Assembly: GCF_002920635.1 (NCBI RefSeq) | Contig: NZ_PQSR01000047.1 | Span: forward strand, 1-54,168 | Direction: 5' to 3' | DNA length: 54,168 nt | DNA from: Streptomyces sp. Ru72 | GTDB taxonomy: Bacteria > Actinomycetota > Actinomycetes > Streptomycetales > Streptomycetaceae | Part shown: in pieces, positions 23,627 through 31,073 of the stretch | How positions within the stretch are numbered: the first letter of the stretch is position 1 | Layout: each line of letters begins with the position of its first letter | Notes under the pieces: model-generated | The model's database searches: none | Seen by the model: the letters and a program-made list of their open reading frames with translations, nothing else | What the model was told of the DNA's origin: nothing | Made by a program: the position numbers and the translations under genes

Positions 23627-25042
23627 GTGACCGCTGAGGGCAGGGAGGCGGGTCCCGAGGGGGGTTCCGCCGCCGATGGCCGCCGGCCGCTGCGCATCGC
23701 GCTCCTGACTTACAAAGGGAACCCGTTCTGCGGCGGTCAGGGCGTGTACGTGCGGCACCTCTCCCGTGAGCTGGTCCGGCTCGGTCACCGGGTCGAGGTC
23801 ATCGGCGCGCAGCCCTACCCGGTGCTCGACGAGGGCGAGGGCCTTCAGGGCCTGTCCCTCACCGAACTGCCCAGCCTCGACCTGTACCGCCAGCCCGACC
23901 CCTTCCGCACCCCCAAGCGCGAGGAGTACCGGGACTGGATCGACGCCCTCGAGGTCGCCACGATGTGGACCGGTGGCTTCCCCGAGCCGCTGACGTTCTC
24001 CCTGCGGGCCCGCCGCCATCTGCGCGCCCGCCGCGGCGACTTCGACGTCGTGCACGACAACCAGACGCTCGGCTACGGCCTGCTGGGCGATGTGGGCGCG
24101 CCGCTGGTGACCACCATCCACCACCCCATCACCGTGGACCGGCAGTTGGAGCTGGACGCGGCCGAGGGCTGGAAACGACGGCTGTCCGTCCGGCGCTGGT
24201 ACGCGTTCACGCGCATGCAGAAGCGGGTCGCGCGCCGGCTGCCGTCGGTGCTCACCGTCTCCGGCACCTCCCGCCAGGAGATCGTGGACCACCTGGGCGT
24301 CGACCGGGACCGCGTCCACGTCGTGCACATCGGCGCCGACACCGACCTGTTCTCGCCGGATGCGTCGGTGCCGCAGGTGCCGGGCCGGATCGTCACCACC
24401 TCCAGCGCGGACGTGCCGCTCAAGGGCCTCGTCTTCCTCGTCGAGGCGCTCGCCAAGGTGCGGACCGAGCACCCCGGGGCGCATCTCGTCGTGGTCGGCA
24501 GGCGCGCCGAGGACGGGCCCGTCGCGCAGGCCATCGAGCGGTACGGGCTCGAGGGCGCCGTCGAGTTCGTGAAGGGCATCTCCGACGCGGAACTGGTCGA
24601 CCTGGTGCGGTCGGCCGAGGTGGCGTGCGTGCCGTCGCTGTACGAGGGGTTCTCGCTGCCGGCGGCCGAGGCGATGGCGACCGGGACGCCGTTGGTGGCC
24701 ACCACCGGCGGTGCCATACCGGAGGTCACGGGCCGCGACGGGGAGACCTGCCTGGCGGTCCCGCCCGGTGACGCCGGGGCGCTGGCCGCCGGGCTGAGCC
24801 GGCTGCTGGCGGACCCGGAGCTGAGGGCGCGGCTCGGCGCGGCGGGCCGCGAACGGGTGCTGCGGCACTTCACCTGGGCGAAGGCGGCGGAGGGGACGGT
24901 GGCGCGGTACCGCGAGGCCGTCGCCCTCACCGAGGCCCGGCACGGCTCGCTCGGGGGCGCCCCCGCCGGAACAGTCGCCGCCCCGGCGGTCGCCGCCGAA
25001 GACATCGTCGTACCCAACCGCGAAAGCAGGGCCACGTGCTGA
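23627..25042 (+). CDS. GT4-type glycosyltransferase
   Basis: Protein of 471 residues with the two Rossmann-like domains of family GT4. The N-terminal LTYKGNPFCGGQGVYVRHLS contains the glycine-rich acceptor loop; HIGADTDLF precedes the second domain; PSLYEGFSLPAAEAMATGTP is the EX7E nucleotide-sugar-binding motif. The GTG at 23627 follows GAAGAAGGGG. Its stop codon overlaps the next gene's GTG by 7 bases, so the three-gene set is translationally coupled. Acceptor and sugar are unknown. A KstR-like operator lies in the promoter. Confidence 0.87.
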   Translation: MTAEGREAGPEGGSAADGRRPLRIALLTYKGNPFCGGQGVYVRHLSRELVRLGHRVEVIGAQPYPVLDEGEGLQGLSLTELPSLDLYRQPDPFRTPKREEYRDWIDALEVATMWTGGFPEPLTFSLRARRHLRARRGDFDVVHDNQTLGYGLLGDVGAPLVTTIHHPITVDRQLELDAAEGWKRRLSVRRWYAFTRMQKRVARRLPSVLTVSGTSRQEIVDHLGVDRDRVHVVHIGADTDLFSPDASVPQVPGRIVTTSSADVPLKGLVFLVEALAKVRTEHPGAHLVVVGRRAEDGPVAQAIERYGLEGAVEFVKGISDAELVDLVRSAEVACVPSLYEGFSLPAAEAMATGTPLVATTGGAIPEVTGRDGETCLAVPPGDAGALAAGLSRLLADPELRARLGAAGRERVLRHFTWAKAAEGTVARYREAVALTEARHGSLGGAPAGTVAAPAVAAEDIVVPNRESRATC

Positions 25043-25806
25043 CCGTCGACTTCTCCCGGTTCCCGCTCGCCCCGGGCGACCGCGTCCTGGACCTCGGCTG
25101 CGGGGCCGGACGGCACGCGTTCGAGTGCTACCGGCGCGGCGCGCAGGTCGTGGCTCTGGACCGGAACGGCGAGGAGATCCGCGAGGTCGCCAGGTGGTTC
25201 GCGGCGATGAAGGAGGCGGGCGAGGCCCCGGCCGGCGCCACCGCCACGGCGATGGAGGGCGACGCGCTCGCCCTGCCCTTCCCCGACGAGTCCTTCGACG
25301 TCGTGATCATCTCCGAGGTCATGGAGCACATCCCAGACGACAAGGGCGTCCTCGCCGAGATGGTCCGGGTGCTCAAGCCGGGCGGCCGTATCGCCGTCAC
25401 CGTGCCGCGCTACGGCCCCGAGAAGGTCTGCTGGGCTCTGTCCGACGCCTACCACGAGGTCGAGGGCGGCCACATCCGCATCTACAAGGCCGACGAACTC
25501 CTGGCGAAGATGCGGGAGGCGGGCCTGAAGCCGTACGGCACGCACCACGCGCACGCGCTGCACTCGCCGTACTGGTGGCTGAAGTGCGCGTTCGGCGTCG
25601 ACAACGACAAGGCGCTGCCGGTGCGCGCGTACCACAAGCTGCTCGTCTGGGACATCATGAAGAAGCCGCTCGCCACCCGGGTCGCCGAGCAGGCGCTGAA
25701 CCCGCTGATCGGCAAGAGCTTCGTGGCGTACGCGACCAAGCCGCACCTGCCGCCTCTCGCGGAGGACACCAGGACCGCCGAGACCCCCGAGGTGGCCGCC
25801 AAGTGA
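25036..25806 (+). CDS. Class I SAM-dependent methyltransferase
   Basis: Protein of 256 residues with a Methyltransf_11-type core: motif I VLDLGCGAGRHAFEC, the acidic VALDRN, and then SFDVVIISEVMEHIPD followed by VLKPGGRIAVTVPR. Start GTG at 25036 overlaps the glycosyltransferase end; its own stop TGA overlaps the next gene's GTG. It is the middle gene of a compact operon whose combined task is probably modification of a lipid or glycan; that is inference from context. Confidence 0.88.
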   Translation: MLTVDFSRFPLAPGDRVLDLGCGAGRHAFECYRRGAQVVALDRNGEEIREVARWFAAMKEAGEAPAGATATAMEGDALALPFPDESFDVVIISEVMEHIPDDKGVLAEMVRVLKPGGRIAVTVPRYGPEKVCWALSDAYHEVEGGHIRIYKADELLAKMREAGLKPYGTHHAHALHSPYWWLKCAFGVDNDKALPVRAYHKLLVWDIMKKPLATRVAEQALNPLIGKSFVAYATKPHLPPLAEDTRTAETPEVAAK

Positions 25807-26873
25807 CCACCCCCCGGACAGAACACCTCGTCCTGCCCGGGGTCCTCACCGCCGAGCAGGCCGCCGCGACCGTCGCCGGGATCCTCGCCGTGCAGCGGGA
25901 GGACGGCGCCATACCGTGGTTCCGCGGGCACCACCTGGACCCGTGGGACCACGTCGAGGCGGCGATGGCCCTGGACGCGGCGGGCGAGCACACGGCGGCC
26001 GAGCGGGCCTACGACTGGCTGGCCCGCCACCAGAACGAGGACGGGTCCTGGTACGCGGCCTACGCCGACGGCGACCCGGAGCAGATCACCGACCGCGGCC
26101 GCGAGACGAACTTCGTGGCATACGTGGCCGTCGGCGTCTGGCACCACTACCTCGCCACCGGCGACGACGCGTTCCTGGACCGCATGTGGCCGACGGTGTA
26201 CGCGGCGGTCGAGTTCGTGCTGCGGTTGCAGCAGCCGGGCGGGCAGGTCGGCTGGAAGCGGGAGGACGACGGCACCGACGTCACGGACGCGCTGCTGACC
26301 GGCTGCTCGTCCATCCACCACGCGCTGCGCTGCGCCCTCGCCATCGCCGAGCAGCGCGAGGAGCCGCAGCCGGACTGGGAGTTGGCGGTGGGCGCGCTCA
26401 GGCACGCCATACGCCGGCACCCGGAACGGTTCCTGGACAAGGACCGCTACTCGATGGACTGGTACTACCCGGTGCTCGGCGGCGCGCTGACGGGCGCCGA
26501 GGCCAAGGAGCGCATCGAGGCGGACTGGGACCGTTTCGTCGTCCCCGGCGTCGGCGTGCGCTGCGTCGTCCCCAACCCGTGGGTGACCGGCGGCGAGTCG
26601 GCCGAACTCGCCCTGACCCTGTGGGTGATGGGCGAGTCCGACCGCGCCCTGGAGATCCTCCAGTCGATCCAGCACCTGCGGGATGCGAAGACGGGCCTCT
26701 ACTGGACGGGCTTCGTCTTCGAGGACGGCGTGGTCTGGCCCGAGGAACTCACCACCTGGACGGCCGGCTCGCTGCTGCTCGCCGTGGCCGCCCTGGGCGG
26801 CGACGAACCCACCTGCACGGTCTTCGGGGGCGAACAGCTGCCCCGGGGCCTGGACACCGACTGCTGCGCATAG
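25803..26873 (+). CDS. Alpha/alpha-barrel protein of prenyltransferase/squalene-cyclase-like fold
   Basis: Protein of 356 residues starting at the GTG of the GTGA overlap. Repeating helical hairpins with ILAVQREDGAIPWF, ARHQNEDGSWYAAY and IQHLRDAKTGLYWTG (QW-like motifs) indicate an alpha/alpha toroid, as in prenyltransferase beta subunits, terpene cyclases and some glycosidases. No DXDD motif of class II cyclases was noticed. Its fixed place behind a glycosyltransferase and a methyltransferase suggests a shared pathway. A glycosidase-like function is as possible as a terpenoid one. Confidence 0.75.
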   Translation: MTTPRTEHLVLPGVLTAEQAAATVAGILAVQREDGAIPWFRGHHLDPWDHVEAAMALDAAGEHTAAERAYDWLARHQNEDGSWYAAYADGDPEQITDRGRETNFVAYVAVGVWHHYLATGDDAFLDRMWPTVYAAVEFVLRLQQPGGQVGWKREDDGTDVTDALLTGCSSIHHALRCALAIAEQREEPQPDWELAVGALRHAIRRHPERFLDKDRYSMDWYYPVLGGALTGAEAKERIEADWDRFVVPGVGVRCVVPNPWVTGGESAELALTLWVMGESDRALEILQSIQHLRDAKTGLYWTGFVFEDGVVWPEELTTWTAGSLLLAVAALGGDEPTCTVFGGEQLPRGLDTDCCA

Positions 26874-26936
26874 CTCCGCGGACTGCTCGGTGCCGACCGG
26901 GGGTGCCCCGGGGCTGTGACGCTCAGCGGTGGCGCC

Positions 26937-27230
26937 TCAGTGGCGGTGGATACGGTTGGCGATCGCGTGGCCCACGAAGAGGTAGACCACCGCGGCGAGG
27001 CCGTAGCCCGCGACCACCCGTGCCCACGCCTCGTGGAACGTGAACAGGTCGTGGGACCAGCCGGCCAGCCACGCCGCCGCGTTGTGGACGAACTGCACCA
27101 GATCGTTGCCGGGGTTCGCGTTCAGCAGGTACATCAGGATCCACAGGCCCAGGATGACGGCCATGATGTCCGCGATCACGGCGATGACCGTACCGGCCTG
27201 ATTCGCACCGTTGCGATATCGAGGGGACAT
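26937..27230 (-). CDS. Small two-helix membrane protein
   Basis: Protein of 97 residues with two hydrophobic helices (TVIAVIADIMAVILGLWILM and VVAGYGLAAVVYLFVGHAIA) separated by a Trp/His-rich loop. ATG at 27230 preceded by GGAGGGC. No family with a known function was recognised. It is divergent from the lipoprotein-like gene at 27391. Confidence 0.7.
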   Translation of the reverse strand: MSPRYRNGANQAGTVIAVIADIMAVILGLWILMYLLNANPGNDLVQFVHNAAAWLAGWSHDLFTFHEAWARVVAGYGLAAVVYLFVGHAIANRIHRH

Positions 27231-27390
27231 GCCCTCCGGGTTGCCCGGCGCTTCCCGGTCAAACTCATGGAGGTCCCGGGACGACCGTGCGCGGCCCGGG
27301 TCACCCGATCGCCGCGCCCGGGCGGCAAGAACGGGCGGTGCGGGTGAAGCTGTCGGTGGATCAGTCGGCTTCCCGGTCCCGGAGGCTCCC

Positions 27391-27975
27391 GTGCCCGCAC
27401 CGATACGCTCCCCCAAGCTCTTCGAGCAGGGGGCGCCCCCACTCGCCGTGGCGCTCGCCCTCTGCTCCGCGCTGTTCGCCGGTGCCGCCGCCTGCGGTGC
27501 CGGGAGCGCCGCGCAGCGGGCCGCCGCCTACATAGCGGTCCCCACGCCGACCCCGACCACCGCGGCGGAGCGGCAGAAGCTCGCCAGGGCGCGGTTCGTG
27601 GCGAACGCGGGGCTCGCGGCCGGGGCGGTCCACGAGTGGATCGTGAAGCCATGGAAGGCCGGTACGTTCAAGAAGGGCGCCAAGGGACGCAGGACCGCCC
27701 TGGCCAAGGCCGGGCTCGCCGGCACCTTCGCCCACAACCGGCTCGGAGCCGCCGCACGCAACGCCCAGGGCGACCCCGCGCTGGCCAGGGGCCTGGCCCC
27801 GCTCGTGCCGGGCATCGAGAGGCTGGGGGACCTGCCGTCCCGCCTGAGCAAGGGCGACGAGTCGGCCGCGGCGTCCTACGCCGGTCTCGTCGACAAGGTG
27901 AAGGCCGCGGCCAAGAACGCGGGCGTCCCCGTCCGCGACCAGCTCCCGTCCGCCGCGCAGCTCGCACGCGGCTGA
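27391..27975 (+). CDS. Exported protein of unknown function with repeat-encoded N-terminus
   Basis: Protein of 194 residues. The GTG at 27391 has GGAGG 5 bases upstream. The first residues, including SPKLFEQGAPP, are encoded by a copy of the palindromic repeat (27410-27433). A hydrophobic segment ending in LFAGAAACGAGS follows and could be a lipoprotein signal, although the lipobox is not canonical. The mature part is helical and Ala/Lys-rich (KPWKAGTFKKGAKGRRTAL). No function recognised. Ends at a strong hairpin. Confidence 0.65.
   Translation: MPAPIRSPKLFEQGAPPLAVALALCSALFAGAAACGAGSAAQRAAAYIAVPTPTPTTAAERQKLARARFVANAGLAAGAVHEWIVKPWKAGTFKKGAKGRRTALAKAGLAGTFAHNRLGAAARNAQGDPALARGLAPLVPGIERLGDLPSRLSKGDESAAASYAGLVDKVKAAAKNAGVPVRDQLPSAAQLARG
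27410..27433. repeat. Palindromic coding repeat, copy B (short form)
   Basis: CCCCCAAGCTCTTCGAGCAGGGGG is a palindrome lacking the central CGACTTCG of the longer copies. It lies at the very start of a coding sequence. Confidence 0.7.
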
Positions 27976-27986
27976 CGGGGCCAACG

Positions 27987-28020
27987 GGGCACCGCCGTGC
28001 AGCGCTCCGCGGCGGTGCCC
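27987..28020 (+). terminator. Hairpin terminator
   Basis: GGGCACCGCC (27987) pairs with GGCGGTGCCC (28011), 10 perfect pairs, just after the stop codon at 27975 and before the converging remnant at 28035. Confidence 0.75.
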
Positions 28021-28034
28021 TACCCACTTGTGGT

Positions 28035-28271
28035 TCAGTTCAGCTCGGCCAGCACCCGCAGCGTGTGCGGGTCGGGTGCCAGCGCGAGCAGGTCCGTCAC
28101 CGGCCCCTTGCGCCACGACTCCAGCCGCTCCGCGATGCGTTCACGCGGCCCGACGAGCGAGATCTCGTCCGCGAAGGCGTCCGGCACGGCGAGCACCGCC
28201 TCCCGCGCCAGCATGACGTGGTCCGCCGAGGGACCCCGCCCCCAGTAGCCGAGCGCGAGTCCGAGCCGCAT
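28035..28271 (-). pseudogene. Luciferase-like (F420-dependent type) monooxygenase with internal deletion
   Basis: An in-frame fragment of 78 residues. The first 25 residues (MRLGLALGYWGRGPSADHV) are the beta-1 region of an LLM-class flavin/F420 enzyme. They are joined directly to its C-terminal 50 (AFADEISLVGPRERIAERL, then LLALAPDPHTLRVLAELN). Some 250 residues of the barrel are missing, so the product cannot be active. The junction lies near 28196-28205 in a GAGGCGG word, which suggests deletion between short direct repeats. The start ATG at 28271 seems natural. Confidence 0.72.
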
Positions 28272-28330
28272 GCCGCCTCCGCGTGTCTGACGGGTCATCA
28301 GTTGCCAGGAGCGTCTGTGACTGTACGACG

Positions 28331-28363
28331 ACGGCCCCCCGCCCGGAAGGGGCGAGGGGCCGT
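28331..28363 (-). terminator. Hairpin terminator
   Basis: ACGGCCCC (28331) pairs with GGGGCCGT (28356), and additional C/G pairs lie inside. It follows the stop codon of the gene at 28379. Confidence 0.65.
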
Positions 28364-28378
28364 GCGGACGGGGTGGGT

Positions 28379-29176
28379 TCAGCCGCGCTGGATGCCGCTC
28401 GTGTCCTGCAGCACACCGCGGCGGCCGTCCTGCGTCTGCGCCACCAGGGCGGGGCCACGCTGCTCGACGGCCAGGTACCAGGTGCCGGGCGCCAGTTCGG
28501 CGATCGGGGTGGGCGAGCCGTCCTCAGGGAACAGCGGGCGCGGCACCGGCACCGCGAACCAGAACGGCGAGAAGTCCGCGGCGGGAGCCGTCTGCTGCGG
28601 CTGCTGCCCGCCGAACGGCTGCCCCTGCTGCGGGTGACCGTACGGCGACTGCTGCGCGCCCGGGTAGCCGTACCCGCCCTGCGGCTGCCCGCCGTAGGGC
28701 TGCGGGGCGGCGGGCTTGGGGGCCGGCACGAGGGCGGCCTGCAGAGCGGGGACCAGCGGTGCGGCGATCGCCGCAGCGGCCATGACGACCGTGGCGACGA
28801 GGCCGAGGATCAGGCCGGTGCCGGCGCTGACGCTGCCGCCGCCACCGAGGTTGTCGACACCGCCGATCGGGTCGAAGACGTTGCCGAGCGCGCTCCAGGC
28901 GGCGAAGACCGTGAAGGCGGCGCCGAACTGCCCGAGGTCGAGACCGGCGACCTTGGGCACCTGCGGCAGGCCGTGGGCGACGACGACCAGCGCGGCGCCG
29001 ATGATGCCGGCCAGGAAGACGCTCAGCAGGAGCGGTCCGCTGGCCCAGGCGCTGGGGATGTCCGCGCTGCTGGGCGCCCCGTCGATCGAGTAGATGTCGA
29101 GGAACGACGCGATGAACAGCAATACCGCTGCTCCGATCACCACGCCGTCGCCTCTCGTGAGGGAGCGGATATTCAC
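28379..29176 (-). CDS. DUF5336-like membrane protein with Gln/Pro/Gly-rich tail
   Basis: Protein of 265 residues with four predicted helices in the first 150 residues (VVIGAAVLLFIASFLDIYSI, LLLSVFLAGIIGAALVVVAH and others). A low-complexity cytoplasmic or surface stretch (PYGGQPQGGYGYPGAQQSPY) follows, then a folded C-terminal part (FAVPVPRPLFPEDG, AELAPGTWYLAVEQRG). GTG at 29176 after GAAGGA. The architecture is common in Streptomyces; its function is not known. Confidence 0.78.
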   Translation of the reverse strand: MNIRSLTRGDGVVIGAAVLLFIASFLDIYSIDGAPSSADIPSAWASGPLLLSVFLAGIIGAALVVVAHGLPQVPKVAGLDLGQFGAAFTVFAAWSALGNVFDPIGGVDNLGGGGSVSAGTGLILGLVATVVMAAAAIAAPLVPALQAALVPAPKPAAPQPYGGQPQGGYGYPGAQQSPYGHPQQGQPFGGQQPQQTAPAADFSPFWFAVPVPRPLFPEDGSPTPIAELAPGTWYLAVEQRGPALVAQTQDGRRGVLQDTSGIQRG

Positions 29177-29333
29177 TTCGGGTCCTTCGTCTGTCGTCTC
29201 GTCGTCGGTGGAGGCGTCGCTGTCACCATGTCGACCTCGGGCCGCGGTGCGAAGCGCGGGGGTGACCCCTCATCGTAGGAAGACCCTATCGTCAGCCCGG
29301 CCTGGGTGTCCGCCGGGCCGGAGACGGTGATCG

Positions 29334-30290
29334 CTACCCGCGCAGGAAACTCACGATTCCCTCAGAGATTCCCTGCGCCGCCTTCTGCCGCCACGAGCCG
29401 CTGGTCAGCTGCGCCGCGTCCTTGGTGTCGCGCATGTTGCCGCACTCGATGAAGACCTTGGGAACCGTTGACAGATTGAGACCGCCGAGATCGCTCCGTA
29501 CGACGAGGCCGGTGCCGTCGCCCACGTAGTTGGAGGGTGCGCTGCCGGTGACGCGGACGAAGTCGCCCGCGACGCGCTCGCCGAGGTCGCGGGAGGGGCC
29601 GACGATGCGACGGGTGTCCGCCGCACCCTTGTGCACCGAGGCCGGCAGGATGACGTGGAAGCCGCGAGCGCCCTGGGCCGCGCCGTCGGCGTGGATGGAG
29701 ATCGCCGCGTCCGCGTGCGCCTCGTTGCCGATCCGCGCCCGCTCGTCCACGCACGGCCCCCACGGCCGGTCGCCGTCCTGCGTGAACTTCACCGTGGCAC
29801 CCTGACGCTCCAGGAGCGTGCGCAGCCGGCGCGCCACGTCCAGGGTGAACTGGGCCTCGGTGTAACCCGAGTTGGTGGACGTGCCGGTGGTGTCGCACTC
29901 CTTGGAGTTGGTGCCGATGTCGACCTTGCGGTTGATCTCGGCCGTGTGGTGGACGTTGCCGGGGTTGTGTCCGGGGTCGACGACGACGACCTTGCCCGCG
30001 AGCGGCCCGGAACCGGACCGTGAGGTGGGTGACGTGTCCGGCTGCCCGCCGCTGTCCGCGCCACCGGCCGGGGAGGCCGGAGAGCCCGGGGCGGCGACGG
30101 ACGGCGCCGCCCCCGCGGACCTGGTCGTGGGCGCCCCGCCCGCCGAGCCACCGCCGGTGTCGGCCACCGCCTCGTAGACCAGCCAGCCGAGGAGCGCCGC
30201 CGGTACCAGCACGGCCACCGCCACCGTCAGCGGTCCGCGCCGACGGCGGCGTGGTTCGGGGGCATCGAAGTCCGGTCCAACGTACGACAT
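29334..30290 (-). CDS. N-acetylmuramoyl-L-alanine amidase (Amidase_3), membrane-anchored
   Basis: Protein of 318 residues. The basic N-terminus is followed by one helix (residues 22-43), then a Ser/Pro-rich linker and an Amidase_3 domain. The zinc ligands are present: VVVDPGHN (H108), TEAQF (E145), SIHAD (H200), and the catalytic Glu in FIECGNMRD (E282). It cleaves the amide bond between muramic acid and the stem peptide at the outer face of the membrane. It ends the run of leftward genes after a methyltransferase 10 bases upstream and may be co-transcribed with it. Confidence 0.92.
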   Translation of the reverse strand: MSYVGPDFDAPEPRRRRRGPLTVAVAVLVPAALLGWLVYEAVADTGGGSAGGAPTTRSAGAAPSVAAPGSPASPAGGADSGGQPDTSPTSRSGSGPLAGKVVVVDPGHNPGNVHHTAEINRKVDIGTNSKECDTTGTSTNSGYTEAQFTLDVARRLRTLLERQGATVKFTQDGDRPWGPCVDERARIGNEAHADAAISIHADGAAQGARGFHVILPASVHKGAADTRRIVGPSRDLGERVAGDFVRVTGSAPSNYVGDGTGLVVRSDLGGLNLSTVPKVFIECGNMRDTKDAAQLTSGSWRQKAAQGISEGIVSFLRG

Positions 30291-30300
30291 GCCTGCGACC

Positions 30301-30963
30301 CTAACGGGACGATTCGCTCCTCGCCCGCGTTCGCCGCAGGACGCGCAGCGAGTCGGTCGCCGAGACCTCCGTGAACTCTCCGGTCTGAAGCGCCCTCAGG
30401 TAGACGCGGTACGGGGCCTGGCCGGTGAACTCGTCCTCCGGCTCGGGGAACACGTCGTGGATGACGAGGAGGCCGTCCTGGGCCACATGGGGGGCCCAGC
30501 CCTCGTAGTCGGCGTTCGCGTGCTCGTCGGTGTGGCCGCCGTCGATGAACACCAGGCCGAGCGGGGTGTTCCACACCCTGGCCACCTGCGGCGAACGGCC
30601 CACGAGTGCGATCACGTGGTCCTCCAGGCCCGCCCTGTGCAGGGTGCGCCGGAAGGTGGGCAGCGTGTCCATCAGGCCGACCTCGGGGTCGACCGTCTCC
30701 GGGTCGTGGTAGTCCCAGCCCGGCTGCTGCTCCTCGCTGCCGCGGTGGTGGTCGACCGTGAGCGCGGGGACCCCGGCGGAGCGGGCCGCGTCGGCGAGCA
30801 GGATCGTGGACCGGCCGCAGTACGTGCCGACCTCCAGCAGCGGCAGCCCGAGCCGCCCGGCTTCGACGGCGGCCTCGTACAGGGCGAGCCCCTCGTGCCG
30901 TGGCATGAACCCCTTCGCGGCCTCGAACGCGGCCAGGATCTCGGGCTTGGGCGCCGCGGGCAT
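30301..30963 (-). CDS. Class I SAM-dependent methyltransferase (MT_24-type)
   Basis: Protein of 220 residues. LLEVGTYCGRSTILLADAAR is motif I, LTVDHHRGSEEQQPG carries the acidic ribose contact, and LGLVFIDGGHTDEHANADY is motif IV. LVIHDVFPEP completes the core. The ATG at 30963 follows AAAGGA. It lies 10 bases upstream of the amidase gene. The family includes methyltransferases of unknown substrate next to wall and glycan genes. Confidence 0.85.
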   Translation of the reverse strand: MPAAPKPEILAAFEAAKGFMPRHEGLALYEAAVEAGRLGLPLLEVGTYCGRSTILLADAARSAGVPALTVDHHRGSEEQQPGWDYHDPETVDPEVGLMDTLPTFRRTLHRAGLEDHVIALVGRSPQVARVWNTPLGLVFIDGGHTDEHANADYEGWAPHVAQDGLLVIHDVFPEPEDEFTGQAPYRVYLRALQTGEFTEVSATDSLRVLRRTRARSESSR

Positions 30964-31073
30964 GGGGCGTCCTTTCGGTCGTACGAGCGTATGGACGCCC
31001 CATGCTGCCGCACCCCCCGGCGGTGTGGCGACGGGGGGTGCGGGTGGCGTGTGCGGCGTGGACAGCGGGCTGC

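Noticed and set aside
27211..27390. N-terminal extension of the gene at 27391 to the ATG at 27211
   Set aside because: The extension runs through the divergent small membrane protein's start and ribosome site, has no conserved features, and a GGAGG site specifies GTG 27391.
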